Shown in pieces: positions 25,358 to 34,403 of a DNA stretch of 64,000 nt. This stretch comes from Thermodesulfobacteriota bacterium (GTDB lineage Bacteria; Desulfobacterota; Desulfobacteria; Desulfobacterales; Desulfosudaceae), in assembly GCA_040753795.1 (NCBI GenBank), contig JBFMDX010000003.1, positions 186,001 through 250,000 of the forward strand. Direction: 5' to 3'. The stretch's first letter is position 1. Each line of letters starts with the position of its first letter. Made by a program: the position numbers and the translations under genes. Below the pieces are notes generated by a model. It worked only from the letters and a program-made list of their open reading frames with translations, searched no databases and was not told the origin of the DNA.

Positions 25358-26334
25358 CCCGCCTGCCTCCTGGCCGCCTCTTCAAATCCGGAGCCGCCGA
25401 TGGTCACGTTCAGGCCTAGGTCCCGATACACTTCGGCCGGCATTTCCAGGAAAAACGGCGCCATGGCTTCGGTGGTCTTCAAGGGCCAGTCCAGGCCGAG
25501 CCAGTCGTATTTGCTTTCGCACCAGTTGTGAAACGGCAGCAGGTCGATCCGGGCCGGCGCATGCGGCAGGCCGGCCAAGAACCGGGCGGCGGCCTTGTGG
25601 AAGGCCGGATCATCGTTATAGCCGGGAACGACCGGAATTCTGACCCAGACATCGGCGCCGGCGGCCGATAGTTTCTCCAGGTTTTCCAGAATAAGACGAT
25701 TGTCGACGCCGGTGCCGGCCTTGTGGCGCTCCGGATCCAGGTGTTTGAGGTCAAACAGGATAATATCGGTCATGGGCAGAAGCGCCGCCAGGCTTTCCCA
25801 GGCGCAGAAGCCGTTGGTGTCCAGGCAGGTGTGAATTCCCCGGCGTTTGGCTTCGGTCAGCAGGGCCAGGGCAAAATCCCCATGGGAAGTCGGTTCACCG
25901 CCGCTTAGGGTCATGCCGCCGCCGGAGGTATTATAAAAGACCAGGTCGGCCTCGACCTCCGCCATGATATCGGCCACGGTCATGGGCCGGCCGGAAACCG
26001 TCAGGGCGTCGTAGGCGCAGGCGTCGACGCATTTGAGGCAGCGGTTGCAGCGTTCCCGGTTGATCTTCCAGTAGGTCGATCCTTCCTGCCGGGCCTGTTC
26101 GGGCGGAATGGGCGGAACCACGGCGTCCCGGTCGCAGGCATCCAGGCAGGCGCCGCACTGCACGCACTGGCGGCGTTTCCAGAGCAGATCCGGCTCCGCG
26201 GAAATGGTCTCCGGGTTGTGGCACCAGGCGCACTTCAAGGGGCAGCCCTTGAGATAGACATTGGTCCGGAATCCCGGTCCGTCATTGACGGAGTAGCGCT
26301 GAATATCGGTCACCAGACAGGTGGGCTGATCCAT
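25354..26334 (-). CDS. assD: radical SAM activating enzyme for the glycyl radical synthase
   Basis: 326 residues. The radical-SAM cluster motif is CPLKCAWC (CxxxCxxC, about residue 31), followed by two ferredoxin-type clusters (CVQCGACLDAC and CNRCLKCVDAC), as in BssD and other activases of this type. A GGEPTSH motif binds SAM. It would generate the glycyl radical on Gly808 of the large subunit at 8895-11393. Unusually it is the last gene of the mutase operon, about 14 kb from the synthase genes, with an island between. Confidence 0.88.
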   Translation of the reverse strand: MDQPTCLVTDIQRYSVNDGPGFRTNVYLKGCPLKCAWCHNPETISAEPDLLWKRRQCVQCGACLDACDRDAVVPPIPPEQARQEGSTYWKINRERCNRCLKCVDACAYDALTVSGRPMTVADIMAEVEADLVFYNTSGGGMTLSGGEPTSHGDFALALLTEAKRRGIHTCLDTNGFCAWESLAALLPMTDIILFDLKHLDPERHKAGTGVDNRLILENLEKLSAAGADVWVRIPVVPGYNDDPAFHKAAARFLAGLPHAPARIDLLPFHNWCESKYDWLGLDWPLKTTEAMAPFFLEMPAEVYRDLGLNVTIGGSGFEEAARRQAG

Positions 26335-26359
26335 GGTTTGGTCTCCTTGCGCAAAGGCG

Positions 26360-27706
26360 TCAAAATTTTTCCACGAACGTCTTTAAGGACGGCAGTTGTT
26401 CCAGGTTATCGATCTCTTCGACGGCCCGGGCGGCCCTGTCTTTGCCCAGAACCGGCTCGCACAGGTCCAGAAATTTCTGCCGCACGCGGGTTTCCTTGAG
26501 TTCCAGGGGCGGGATCTGCTGCAGGATGTCGGAAAACCGCTCGGCCCGGCCGCCGCCTGTATCCTCCACCACCACCGTGGCTTCCAGGGCGGCTTTTCCG
26601 GCATCCTGGGTAACGGTGATTTTCTTCATCAATTCCCGGATGCGCGGGTCATGGACCCGCTCGTCGGTAAAGGCCTGGTCCCCGGTGATGCCGGTAACCA
26701 GGGCATTGGCCACGCAGAAGGGGATGCTGAACTTGCCTTCCAGGCCGGTTTTGGGGTCCATTTTCCCGGCGGCGCCCAGGGCCAGGGCCGAGGAGTGGAC
26801 CGTGATGCCGGCGATCCGGTCCAGCGTCAGGCCCGCCTCGCTGACCGCCGCCAGGGCCGCCTCCAGGGGCGAATGGGTGGCATGGCAGGAGGCGTGATAT
26901 TTCTGGGAAAGGTTGACCACATCCCAGCCGTACCCCATCAGTTCCACGGCATCCTTGTTGATGGTGCCCTTGAGGGCCTGGAAAAATCCCTGAGGCCCCT
27001 CCAGAATATCCTCGGCGCTGGTAAACCCGTCCGCCGCCAGCATGGCCGCCATCAGGCCCGATTGCGAGGCCCGGCCGGCATGAAACGGCTTGCACATGGT
27101 GCCGAAGACACGCTTCAGGCCGGATGACTGGGTGGCGCCGATGCCCAGGGCATAGCGCGTCTGTTGCCGGCCCAGGCCCAGGAGCCGGGCGCAGCCCGCG
27201 GCCGCGGCGATATGGCCCAGCGTCGAGGTGGCGTGCCAGCCGGCCATATAATGGTCCAGACTGGCGCAGGCGCCCACCACCGAACCGGCCTGGAGGCCGA
27301 TCAGGTAGGCGGTCAGAAAATCGCGGCCGTTTTCTTCCCGCCATTCGGACAGGGCCAGCAGGGCCGGAAACAGGGTCACCGAGGGGTGGCCCAGAAATGA
27401 GACCAGGGTGTCGTCGTAATCCAGGGCATGGGAGGCGGCGCCGTTGATCAGGGCGGCGTCGGCCACGCTCTTTCTCATGCCCCCCCGGCCGATAATGGTC
27501 GCCTGGGGCGCGCCCCCGAGCTTGTCGGTGAAAAAAATCAGCTTGTCCACCAGGGGATCGTCCTTGCCGCCCAGGGTGACGGCCAGCCAGTCCATGAAGG
27601 CCACCCGGGCGTGCCGGTACATCTCCAGCGGAATATCGGCGGCCCGGGTTTCGGCGACAAAAGCGGCGATCTTTTCGGTAACGGGAATCGGGGCGGTATC
27701 GGTCAT
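26360..27706 (-). CDS. MmgE/PrpD family protein
   Basis: 448 residues covering the full helical domain plus the C-terminal alpha/beta domain of the family. Visible motifs are GAASHALDYDDT (about residue 95), GWHATSTLGHIAAAAG (about 155) and SQKYHASCHATHSP (about 270). Members include 2-methylcitrate dehydratase and cis-aconitate decarboxylase. Here it sits between the activase and a small membrane protein in the mutase operon. It might act on a tricarboxylate or alkyl-dicarboxylate intermediate, or in propionate/fumarate regeneration. The substrate cannot be read from sequence. Confidence 0.8.
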   Translation of the reverse strand: MTDTAPIPVTEKIAAFVAETRAADIPLEMYRHARVAFMDWLAVTLGGKDDPLVDKLIFFTDKLGGAPQATIIGRGGMRKSVADAALINGAASHALDYDDTLVSFLGHPSVTLFPALLALSEWREENGRDFLTAYLIGLQAGSVVGACASLDHYMAGWHATSTLGHIAAAAGCARLLGLGRQQTRYALGIGATQSSGLKRVFGTMCKPFHAGRASQSGLMAAMLAADGFTSAEDILEGPQGFFQALKGTINKDAVELMGYGWDVVNLSQKYHASCHATHSPLEAALAAVSEAGLTLDRIAGITVHSSALALGAAGKMDPKTGLEGKFSIPFCVANALVTGITGDQAFTDERVHDPRIRELMKKITVTQDAGKAALEATVVVEDTGGGRAERFSDILQQIPPLELKETRVRQKFLDLCEPVLGKDRAARAVEEIDNLEQLPSLKTFVEKF

Positions 27707-27761
27707 GATTAACTCCTCAATTTTAGTGGCTATTGGACGCGGGGTTCAAGGGGTCGAGGGG

Positions 27762-28070
27762 TCAACCCTTGGGATGCCAGGGCAGCCGGGCATCGGGATT
27801 GCTCCAGAATATGGCCAGGTACAGGGAGATCACGAATCCGCCCAGGCCGAAGGCCGCCCAGGCGGCCGGGCCGGCCTGACGGCAGCAGAAAAACCAGGCC
27901 AGGACCGCGCCGGCGACGATATTGACCCAGGCCCAGACGATGTTGACCCAGGCCGCCGACCGGGGCGCAAAAGGCGTCATGTGGGGCTTGCCGCAGATGC
28001 CCTGGACCAGATGGGGCACGGCGTTAAACAGCAGCAGACCGGAAACAAAGGCGGCGAGAAGTGTTGTCAT
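27762..28070 (-). CDS. small conserved integral membrane protein
   Basis: 102 residues with three to four hydrophobic helices (LLAAFVSGLLLFNAVPHLV, AWVNIVWAWVNIVAGAVLAW, and AAFGLGGFVISLYLAIFW). ATG 28070 has an AGGAGG site. The HLVQGICGKPHMTPF segment between helices is polar and conserved-looking. It lies between meaB and the MmgE gene. Function is unknown. Confidence 0.65.
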   Translation of the reverse strand: MTTLLAAFVSGLLLFNAVPHLVQGICGKPHMTPFAPRSAAWVNIVWAWVNIVAGAVLAWFFCCRQAGPAAWAAFGLGGFVISLYLAIFWSNPDARLPWHPKG

Positions 28071-28086
28071 GATAGGACCTCCTTCC

Positions 28087-29031
28087 CTACTTGATTTGCT
28101 CAATCAGATCGTTCAGCAGTTCATCCACGGCCGAATAGGGGTCGCGTTCCCGGCCGGCGATCATCTCCACCAGCCGGTCGATTCGTTCGTCGCCGGCGGC
28201 GATCCGGTGAAGCCGCCGCGACACTTCCCCTTCCAGCAGACTCATGATCTCTTCCCGGATGTTCTTTGTTTCCATGGACCGGTTGCGGGACCGCGGCGCC
28301 AGAATGGCCTCGGCCAGTTCCCGGATGCCCTCTTTCTTCAGGGCCGACGTTTTGATGACCGGCGGCTTGAGCCCGTCGGCCAGGGTGGACAGCGCCAGCA
28401 TGGCGGCGATGTCGGCGGCCAGTTCCTCGGCCCCGTCGCGGTCGGCCTTGTTGACCACGAAGAAATCGGCGATCTCCATGATGCCGGCCTTGATGGCCTG
28501 GATGCCGTCGCCCTGGCCGGGAACGCAGACCACCATGACCGAATCCGCCACGCGGACGATGTCGATCTCGTCCTGGCCCACGCCCACGGTCTCGATGAGG
28601 ATGACATCCTTGCCGAAGGCGTCCATGAGGCGGGTGACGTCCCGGGCGGCGTGGCACAGGCCGCCCATGCGGCCGCGGGTGGCCATGGAGCGGATAAACA
28701 CCCGGGGATGTTCATACAGCTCCTGCATGCGCAGGCGGTCCCCCAGCAGGGCACCGCCGGAAAAGGGGCTGGAGGGATCCACCGCGATGATGCCGATGGA
28801 CAGGCCCTTTTCCAGCAACACCAGGGACAGCTCCCGGGTCAGGGTGCTTTTCCCGGCGCCGGGAGAACCGGTGATACCGAAAATCCGGGCCCGGCCGGTG
28901 TGAGGATAAATCGCTTTCATCGCGACTTCCCATCCGGGCTCGCGGTTCTCCACCCGGGTGATCAGCCGCGACAGGGCCCGCGTGCCGCCCTGACACATTT
29001 GCCGGATCAGTTCCTCCCAGTTGTTGTTCAT
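28087..29031 (-). CDS. meaB: MeaB/ArgK-type GTPase, chaperone of the B12 mutase
   Basis: 314 residues from ATG 29031. G1 is GSPGAGKSTLT (about residue 54), a switch segment contains AVDPSSPFSGGALLGDRLRM, and IIETVGVGQDE and NKADRDG supply further nucleotide-binding motifs. MeaB proteins gate cobalamin loading and protect adenosylcobalamin mutases. The gene follows the mutase large subunit directly, so its client is clear from context. Confidence 0.9.
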   Translation of the reverse strand: MNNNWEELIRQMCQGGTRALSRLITRVENREPGWEVAMKAIYPHTGRARIFGITGSPGAGKSTLTRELSLVLLEKGLSIGIIAVDPSSPFSGGALLGDRLRMQELYEHPRVFIRSMATRGRMGGLCHAARDVTRLMDAFGKDVILIETVGVGQDEIDIVRVADSVMVVCVPGQGDGIQAIKAGIMEIADFFVVNKADRDGAEELAADIAAMLALSTLADGLKPPVIKTSALKKEGIRELAEAILAPRSRNRSMETKNIREEIMSLLEGEVSRRLHRIAAGDERIDRLVEMIAGRERDPYSAVDELLNDLIEQIK

Positions 29032-29113
29032 AAACGGCTTTCCTGTATTTTCTAATCCATTCACCGGCACATCGTAAAAAGGCTTTTGTGAGCGACATGC
29101 GATCATTTTGGGT

Positions 29114-30880
29114 TTACAGTTTGACCGGTTCCGCCTCGCCAAACACATCCCTGAGCACGTCGCAGATTTCCTGCAGGGTGGCCTCCTGCTCGACGCAGTC
29201 GCAGATATCCGGCATCAGGTTGACGGCCGGATCGGCGGCATGGGATTTGAGGACGGCCAGGGCCGCGGACACGGCCGCGTCGTTTCGCTCTTTCTTTAAT
29301 TGCGCCAGGGCTTTTTTCTGGCGCTCCTCGGCGGTCTTCATCAGTTCCGGATCATAGGTGGCCTCGACCTCGCGGTTGACGTTGACGGTGATCTCGTTTT
29401 CGCCGGTAAAGCAGTTGACGCCCACCACGAACTCCTCCTGGCGCTCGATCTGCTTCTGCCGCTCATAGGCGCTGCGGGCCACGGCCCGCTGCATGTAGCC
29501 GCTCTCGATGGCCGCCACCGCGCCGCCCATGTCGTCGATCTTCTTGATCTCCGCCAGGGCGGCCGCCTCGATCTGGTCGGTCAGGGATTCCATGAAGTAG
29601 GAACCGGCCCAGGGATCGTTGACGTCGGCCACTTTGGCCTCGTAAATCATGATGCGGGTGGCGTCCAGCTGGAGCTGAACCGCCTCCTGGCTGTGACCCA
29701 GGCCCAGGGGTTCGTCAAAGGGCGGGTAAACGCCCGGCATGCCGCCGGACATGCCGGCGGCGATCCCGCCCACCACGGCCCGGGCCAGGTTGTTCAGGGG
29801 CCGGTTGAGGGTGGTCGAGGAGCAGCCGATATGGGCGGTGATGGGCTGGCGCAGCATCATGCTGCGCTTGTCTTTGGCCCCGAACTCTTCTTTGAGGATC
29901 CTGGCCCACATGCGCCGGGCCGCCCGCTGGAAGGCGATCTCCTGATAGATTTCCATGCTGCCGCCAAAGGCGTTGAAGGTAAACCGCGGCGCGATCTCGT
30001 CCACCGCCAGCCCGGCCTCGGTCCCGGCCGCCAGATAGGCCTTGCCGTTGGCCAGGGAAAAGGCCAGGTCCTGCACGCGGGTGGCGCCGGCCTCACGGAT
30101 ATGGTAGCCGCCGATGCTGTTGATGTTTAGTTCCGGCATGTGACGGACGCAGAAAGCGCAGGTGTCCCGGAACAGTCGCAGGGATTGGCGGGGCGGAAAT
30201 ATATAGGTTCCCCGGGCGATGAATTCCTTTAAGATGTCGTTCTGGGGCGTACCGGCCAGCTTTTCCAGGGGGATCCCTCTTTTTCTGGCCAGCACGGCGT
30301 ACATGGCGATGATCACGGCCGCCGGCGCGTTGATGGTGAAGTTGGACGGCACTTTGTCGATGTCCAGGTCGCCGGTATAGGCCTCGTAAATGATCTGAAA
30401 ATCCCGGAAGGAGGCCACTGACACGCCCACGCGGCCCACCTCGCCCACGGCCCTGGGGCTGTCCGGATCATAGCCGCACTGGGTGGCCAGATCGAAGGCG
30501 ATATTGGGGCCGCCCTTGCGGCCCATGGACTGCATGCGGAAAAGATAGTCCCGGTAATCGGCCGGAGTTCCGAATCCGCCGTATTTGCCCACCTTGCCGG
30601 CCCCGCCCCAGTCCGGCCGGTAGCCCATTTTGGCGGCGTCCGCGGCATAGGCCCGCCAGAAATCAAAGGGGTGGTTGCCGGCCGTGAAGGGATACTCCCC
30701 GGGGAAACCCACCTTTTCCATAAAATCATGATCCGGCGGCAGGGCCGTGGGGCTGTAGAATTCGGTCGGGCTCTGGGCCAGGTTGAAACGTTTGACCCGT
30801 TTGCCGCGGACATTCTGCCGCCAGTTGTCTTCAGCCCGGCGGATCTTCTCCATTTTTTCTTCCGTATTATGGTGACTCAT
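29114..30880 (-). CDS. B12-dependent acyl-CoA mutase, large subunit (divergent methylmalonyl-CoA mutase family)
   Basis: 588 residues from ATG 30880 (AGAGG upstream). It keeps core motifs such as IAFDLATQCGYDPD, GTPQNDILKEFIARGTYIFPP and GGYHIREAGAT. The canonical substrate-binding stretch after YPFT (YATMY...RPWTIRQYAGF in methylmalonyl-CoA mutase) is replaced by AGNHPFDFW plus about 20 extra residues up to GKYGGFG (residues 69-104). This suggests a larger acyl group than methylmalonyl. It has no C-terminal B12 domain; that is the next upstream gene. Likely reaction: alkylsuccinyl-CoA to alkylmalonyl-CoA rearrangement. Confidence 0.85.
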   Translation of the reverse strand: MSHHNTEEKMEKIRRAEDNWRQNVRGKRVKRFNLAQSPTEFYSPTALPPDHDFMEKVGFPGEYPFTAGNHPFDFWRAYAADAAKMGYRPDWGGAGKVGKYGGFGTPADYRDYLFRMQSMGRKGGPNIAFDLATQCGYDPDSPRAVGEVGRVGVSVASFRDFQIIYEAYTGDLDIDKVPSNFTINAPAAVIIAMYAVLARKRGIPLEKLAGTPQNDILKEFIARGTYIFPPRQSLRLFRDTCAFCVRHMPELNINSIGGYHIREAGATRVQDLAFSLANGKAYLAAGTEAGLAVDEIAPRFTFNAFGGSMEIYQEIAFQRAARRMWARILKEEFGAKDKRSMMLRQPITAHIGCSSTTLNRPLNNLARAVVGGIAAGMSGGMPGVYPPFDEPLGLGHSQEAVQLQLDATRIMIYEAKVADVNDPWAGSYFMESLTDQIEAAALAEIKKIDDMGGAVAAIESGYMQRAVARSAYERQKQIERQEEFVVGVNCFTGENEITVNVNREVEATYDPELMKTAEERQKKALAQLKKERNDAAVSAALAVLKSHAADPAVNLMPDICDCVEQEATLQEICDVLRDVFGEAEPVKL

Positions 30881-30905
30881 GAAAACCTCTTTTGTATCGC
30901 GATCA

Positions 30906-31319
30906 TTATTCAGAAAAACGCCCGGCGGCAACCTGTTTGATGGTTTCGGCAATAGCGGAGATGGGGGTGCCGGAGGTGAAAATGCCGGTCACGCCCATAT
31001 TTATTAACGCCGCGAAATCAGCTTCCGGGATGATGCCGCCGACCAGGATCATCATGTCATCGGCCTTCAGCTCGTGAAGCTGACGGATCACCTCCTGGGT
31101 CAGCAGCAGGTGGGCGCCGGACAGAATGGAGAGGCCGACCACGTCCACGTCCTCCTCCACCGCCGCCCGGGCAATCTGGCCCGGCGTCTGGCGCAACCCG
31201 GTATAGATCACTTCAAAGCCGGCGTCCCGCAGCCCGTAGGCAACCACCCGGGCGCCCCGTTCGTGGCCATCCAGTCCCGGCTTGGCGATCAGGACGCGAA
31301 TTTTCCTTTCCTGGTTCAT
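30906..31319 (-). CDS. B12-binding small subunit of the mutase
   Basis: 137 residues with the cobalamin motif KPGLDGHERGARVVA (DxHxxG; His is the cobalt ligand, about residue 18), a GLSILSGAH Ser-x-Leu segment and a VGGIIPEAD GG motif. This is a complete B12-binding domain as a separate chain, as in isobutyryl- and 2-hydroxyisobutyryl-CoA mutases. GGAGG precedes ATG 31319. It is the first gene of the operon driven by the sigma54 site at 31448-31464. Confidence 0.9.
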   Translation of the reverse strand: MNQERKIRVLIAKPGLDGHERGARVVAYGLRDAGFEVIYTGLRQTPGQIARAAVEEDVDVVGLSILSGAHLLLTQEVIRQLHELKADDMMILVGGIIPEADFAALINMGVTGIFTSGTPISAIAETIKQVAAGRFSE

Positions 31320-31447
31320 GATGCCTCCATCTCATAGGTTAACGGCGACGCCTTGAAAATTCTTCTCTGGAACCGCCCGTGGTTTATCATCAAGCCCGTC
31401 CCCGCAAAAAGGGCGAGAAAACCCAATGGGTTCAATGGTACCATCAT

Positions 31448-31464
31448 AGCAAATAAGGTGCCAA
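31448..31464 (-). promoter_or_regulatory. sigma54 (-24/-12) promoter of the mutase-activase operon
   Basis: The minus strand reads TTGGCACCTTATTTGCT, matching TGGCAC-N5-TTGCW. It lies about 130 bases upstream of the B12 small subunit and is the closest of the three sites to consensus. Confidence 0.8.
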
Positions 31465-31579
31465 GGCCGGCCGGTCCGGGAAAAGACAGATATCGTTCTG
31501 TTTTTATTTGATTATGAAATAAGACGGGGGTGGAAGCGGACGGGAATGAGATTGGGAGTTGAGGACAAAGGGGCCATTT

Positions 31580-31595
31580 TGGGCACAAACGGCCC
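31580..31595. promoter_or_regulatory. putative enhancer-binding site (UAS) of the sigma54 regulator
   Basis: TGGGCACAAACGGCCC lies about 116 bases upstream of the -24 element and matches 14 of 16 bases of the box at 4974-4989. It sits between this promoter and the end of the regulator gene. Confidence 0.5.
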
Positions 31596-31655
31596 AACGC
31601 ATCAAAAACACAATACGGGTTGAAACCGGGAAAATTGCATCGGAGACGGCGGCCA

Positions 31656-33506
31656 TTACTCCAGTCCCAGCCGCTCCATTTTTCTGGCCAGGGTCTTGCG
31701 GGAAATCTTCAATTTTCCGGCGACTTTGCTTTTATTGCCGTGGCACTGCCGCAGGGTCTTTTCGATCAGGGCTTTTTCCAGGGCGTCGACATTGTCCTGG
31801 AGGCTTTCCCGGTCCCCGGCAATCTCCGGGGCCGCTGTTTCCGCGGTCGCGCCGGCGGCCGGCTTTGCTCCGGCGGGGGCGGGGAGTCCCGTTTCCAGAA
31901 AATCGACGTTGCCCACCGCCAGATAACGCTGGATCACATTCTGCAGTTCGCGGACATTGCCCGGCCAGGAATAGGCCATCAGGGCTTCCAGCACCGGTCC
32001 CGGGATCTGGACGATCTTGCTGTCGACCAGCAGCCGCCGCAGAAAATCCTCCACGATCAGGGGGATGTCCTCCTTGCGCTCCCGCAGGGGCGGCAGGGTG
32101 ATGGGCAGGATATGAATGCGGTAAAAAAAGTCCTCCCGCAGTTCACCCTCGCGGATCATGGCCGGCAGGTTCTTGTTGGTGGCCGACAGCAACCGGAAAT
32201 CGGAATGTTTGACGATATTGCTGCCCACGGGCGAATAGGAACCCTCCTCCAGGGCCCGCAGGAGTTTGGCCTGAAGGTTGATGTTAAGATCGCCAACTTC
32301 ATCCAGGAACAGCGTGCCGCCGTCGGCCAGGTCGAGGTAACCGGCCCGGTCGGCGTGGGCGCCGGTAAAAGCGCCTTTCTTATGGCCGAAGAACTCGCTT
32401 TCCAGCAGGTTCTCCGGAATAGCCGAGGAATTGACCGGCACGAAGCTCTTGCCGGAGCGGCGGCTCATGTCGTGAATGGCCCGGGCCACCAGTTCCTTGC
32501 CGGTGCCGGATTCACCGTAAATAACCACGCTGGCGTTGGTGCCGGAGGCGTTGAGGATCTGTTCGTAGATCCGCTGCATGGCCGGGCTCTTGCCGACGAT
32601 CTTGCCGAAACGGTAGCGCTCCTGGATGGACGAGCGCAGCTTGACGTTCTGGCGCCGCAGGTTGTCGGCCTCCTCCTGCATGGAGATTTCCTTTAACTTG
32701 GCCTCGGTGATATCCCGGACGGTCAGGAACACCGTCGGCTCGCCTTTCCACTCCAGCCGGTTGCCGATGCCTTCCACCCACAGGACCTCTTTTTTCCGGT
32801 TCAGCCAGCGGGCCTGGAAAAACCGCTCGGCGCAGATGCCGGATTCCAGGGCCTCGCACATGTCCTGAAAATAAATTTCAAAGCCGGAGGCGATCATATC
32901 GCGCAGGTCGCCGCCGATCAGGGAGGCGGTGTCCTCATATCCGAAAATGGAGAGAAAGGCGTTGTTGGCAAAAAGGATTTTGAACCGCTTCAGCAGGATC
33001 ACGCCCTCGGTCATGCGCTCGGCCAGAAGACGATAGAGGGCTTCGCTTTCCTGCAGTTCTTTCAGTGTCTTCTTATAAGCGCTCAAATCCAGTCCCACCC
33101 CGACCAGAAACGATTCATCACCGATGGTGGCGCCGACACCGGTAAAATGATAGGGGCGGCGCTCTCCGCTTTTGGAAACCAGCTCCGCTTCGACTTCTCC
33201 CTGATGGCTGTCAAACACCTCCTTAACGGCCTGTTTCACTTTTTCCAGGTCATCGCCGGAAAACAGATCAAAGAGATTGCGGGCAAATATCTCCTCCTGG
33301 CTGTAACCGGTGACCAGTTCCAGGTTGCGGTTCCACTTCAGCACCTTGAAGTTGCTGTCAAAAAGATAAAACAGGCCGGGCAGGCTGCGGACGAGCATCT
33401 CAAAGAACTGATTGCTTTTTTCGTAGGAAACGATCTGTTGTTTCAACGCGGCCAGTTCCTGCTCCAGATCCTGGACGGACAATGGTTGGTTCTGGTTGTT
33501 CTCCAT
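31656..33506 (-). CDS. sigma54-dependent transcriptional activator with PAS domains
   Basis: 616 residues from ATG 33506. Two PAS-like domains (about residues 25-130 and 150-260), a linker helix, an AAA+ domain with Walker A GESGTGKE and the sigma54-contact loop GAFTGA, and a C-terminal Fis-type HTH (KVAGKLKISRKTLARKM). There is no receiver domain, so it probably senses a ligand through PAS. It lies just upstream of the mutase operon and is the obvious activator of the three sigma54 promoters in the window. The inducer is unknown. Confidence 0.9.
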   Translation of the reverse strand: MENNQNQPLSVQDLEQELAALKQQIVSYEKSNQFFEMLVRSLPGLFYLFDSNFKVLKWNRNLELVTGYSQEEIFARNLFDLFSGDDLEKVKQAVKEVFDSHQGEVEAELVSKSGERRPYHFTGVGATIGDESFLVGVGLDLSAYKKTLKELQESEALYRLLAERMTEGVILLKRFKILFANNAFLSIFGYEDTASLIGGDLRDMIASGFEIYFQDMCEALESGICAERFFQARWLNRKKEVLWVEGIGNRLEWKGEPTVFLTVRDITEAKLKEISMQEEADNLRRQNVKLRSSIQERYRFGKIVGKSPAMQRIYEQILNASGTNASVVIYGESGTGKELVARAIHDMSRRSGKSFVPVNSSAIPENLLESEFFGHKKGAFTGAHADRAGYLDLADGGTLFLDEVGDLNINLQAKLLRALEEGSYSPVGSNIVKHSDFRLLSATNKNLPAMIREGELREDFFYRIHILPITLPPLRERKEDIPLIVEDFLRRLLVDSKIVQIPGPVLEALMAYSWPGNVRELQNVIQRYLAVGNVDFLETGLPAPAGAKPAAGATAETAAPEIAGDRESLQDNVDALEKALIEKTLRQCHGNKSKVAGKLKISRKTLARKMERLGLE

Positions 33507-33581
33507 GACGGCTGCCCTCTTGATATCGGTACTTTTATCGGTGCTTTTTACTGTAAGCATATTATCCCATAACAAAAATCG

Positions 33582-33610
33582 TTGCCATAAACAACAAACG
33601 GGACTATTAA
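33582..33610 (+). promoter_or_regulatory. sigma70-like promoter of the DUF364 gene pair
   Basis: TTGCCA (33582-33587), a 17-base spacer and TATTAA (33605-33610), 26 bases before the first ATG and divergent from the sigma54 regulator. Confidence 0.5.
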
Positions 33611-33636
33611 AAAATCCATAAGCCGGGATTACGGAT

Positions 33637-34386
33637 ATGACGCTATATGAAAGATTGTTTCAGCGGTTTGAGGATAAGGCCCGCCATACAACGATAGAGC
33701 ACCTCTGCCTGGGCCTGGGGTACACGGCGGTGTGCACGTCCGACGGCGGCATCGGCATCGCCTATTCTTATTTTGAATCCAAAAACACCTGCATGATGCA
33801 CCACAATTACCAGGATCCCGAAGGAGAGCCCGCCATCGGTCTGGTGAGAAAAATATTGGCCGACTCGCCTCTGGAACGATCCATGGCCCTGGCCGCGATC
33901 AACGCCCTGAATTATGACACGGCCCGTAATCTTCCCGCGGAGCCGGACAATCAGGTGCTTCTCGACCAGCTGGGCGTCGGTAAGGGAACCCGGGTGGTCA
34001 TGGTCGGCGCCATCAAGCCGCTGATCCACCTGATCGAAAAACGCGGCGCTGATCTGGTCCTGTGTGACCTCGGTCAGCAGATCGGCAATCAGCAATCTGT
34101 TTACGAAAAATTGAGCCAATGGGCCCAGGCGCTGGTCCTGACGTCCACGTCCTTGTTGAACAACACCGTTGAAGACATCCTGGGCCATGTCAGTCATGAA
34201 ACCCGGACGGTCCTGCTGGGCCCCAGCACACCCATGGTCGGAGAGGTGTTTACCTCCCTGCCTGTTCACTTTCTGGCCGGGACGGTCCCCGTTGACAGGG
34301 CGGCTACCCTGCGAGCCATCCGCCACGGCACCGGCACACCGGTGATTCAGAAAGCCGGCCGCAAGGTGATCATGGCGATCAGATAA
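33637..34386 (+). CDS. DUF364/DUF4213 putative heavy-metal-chelation protein
   Basis: 249 residues. The N-terminal part (DUF4213-like) covers about residues 1-105, ending ALAAINALNYDTAR. A Rossmann-like DUF364 domain follows, with GTRVVMVGAIKPLI, a QALVLTSTSLLNNTVEDIL segment and LLGPSTPM. The family is annotated as putative heavy-metal chelation and often lies near molybdenum or tungsten genes. It is paired with a paralogue 17 bases downstream. Metal specificity is unproven. Confidence 0.7.
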   Translation: MTLYERLFQRFEDKARHTTIEHLCLGLGYTAVCTSDGGIGIAYSYFESKNTCMMHHNYQDPEGEPAIGLVRKILADSPLERSMALAAINALNYDTARNLPAEPDNQVLLDQLGVGKGTRVVMVGAIKPLIHLIEKRGADLVLCDLGQQIGNQQSVYEKLSQWAQALVLTSTSLLNNTVEDILGHVSHETRTVLLGPSTPMVGEVFTSLPVHFLAGTVPVDRAATLRAIRHGTGTPVIQKAGRKVIMAIR

Positions 34387-34403
34387 GACAAAAGGAGACA
34401 ACG

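Noticed and set aside
11700-25400. tRNA attachment site or CRISPR array at the island
   Set aside because: I looked for tRNA-like ends and regularly spaced repeats and saw none.
31316-31597. 93-aa open frame upstream of the mutase small subunit
   Set aside because: It overlaps the sigma54 promoter and the UAS and has no similarity or good ribosome site.
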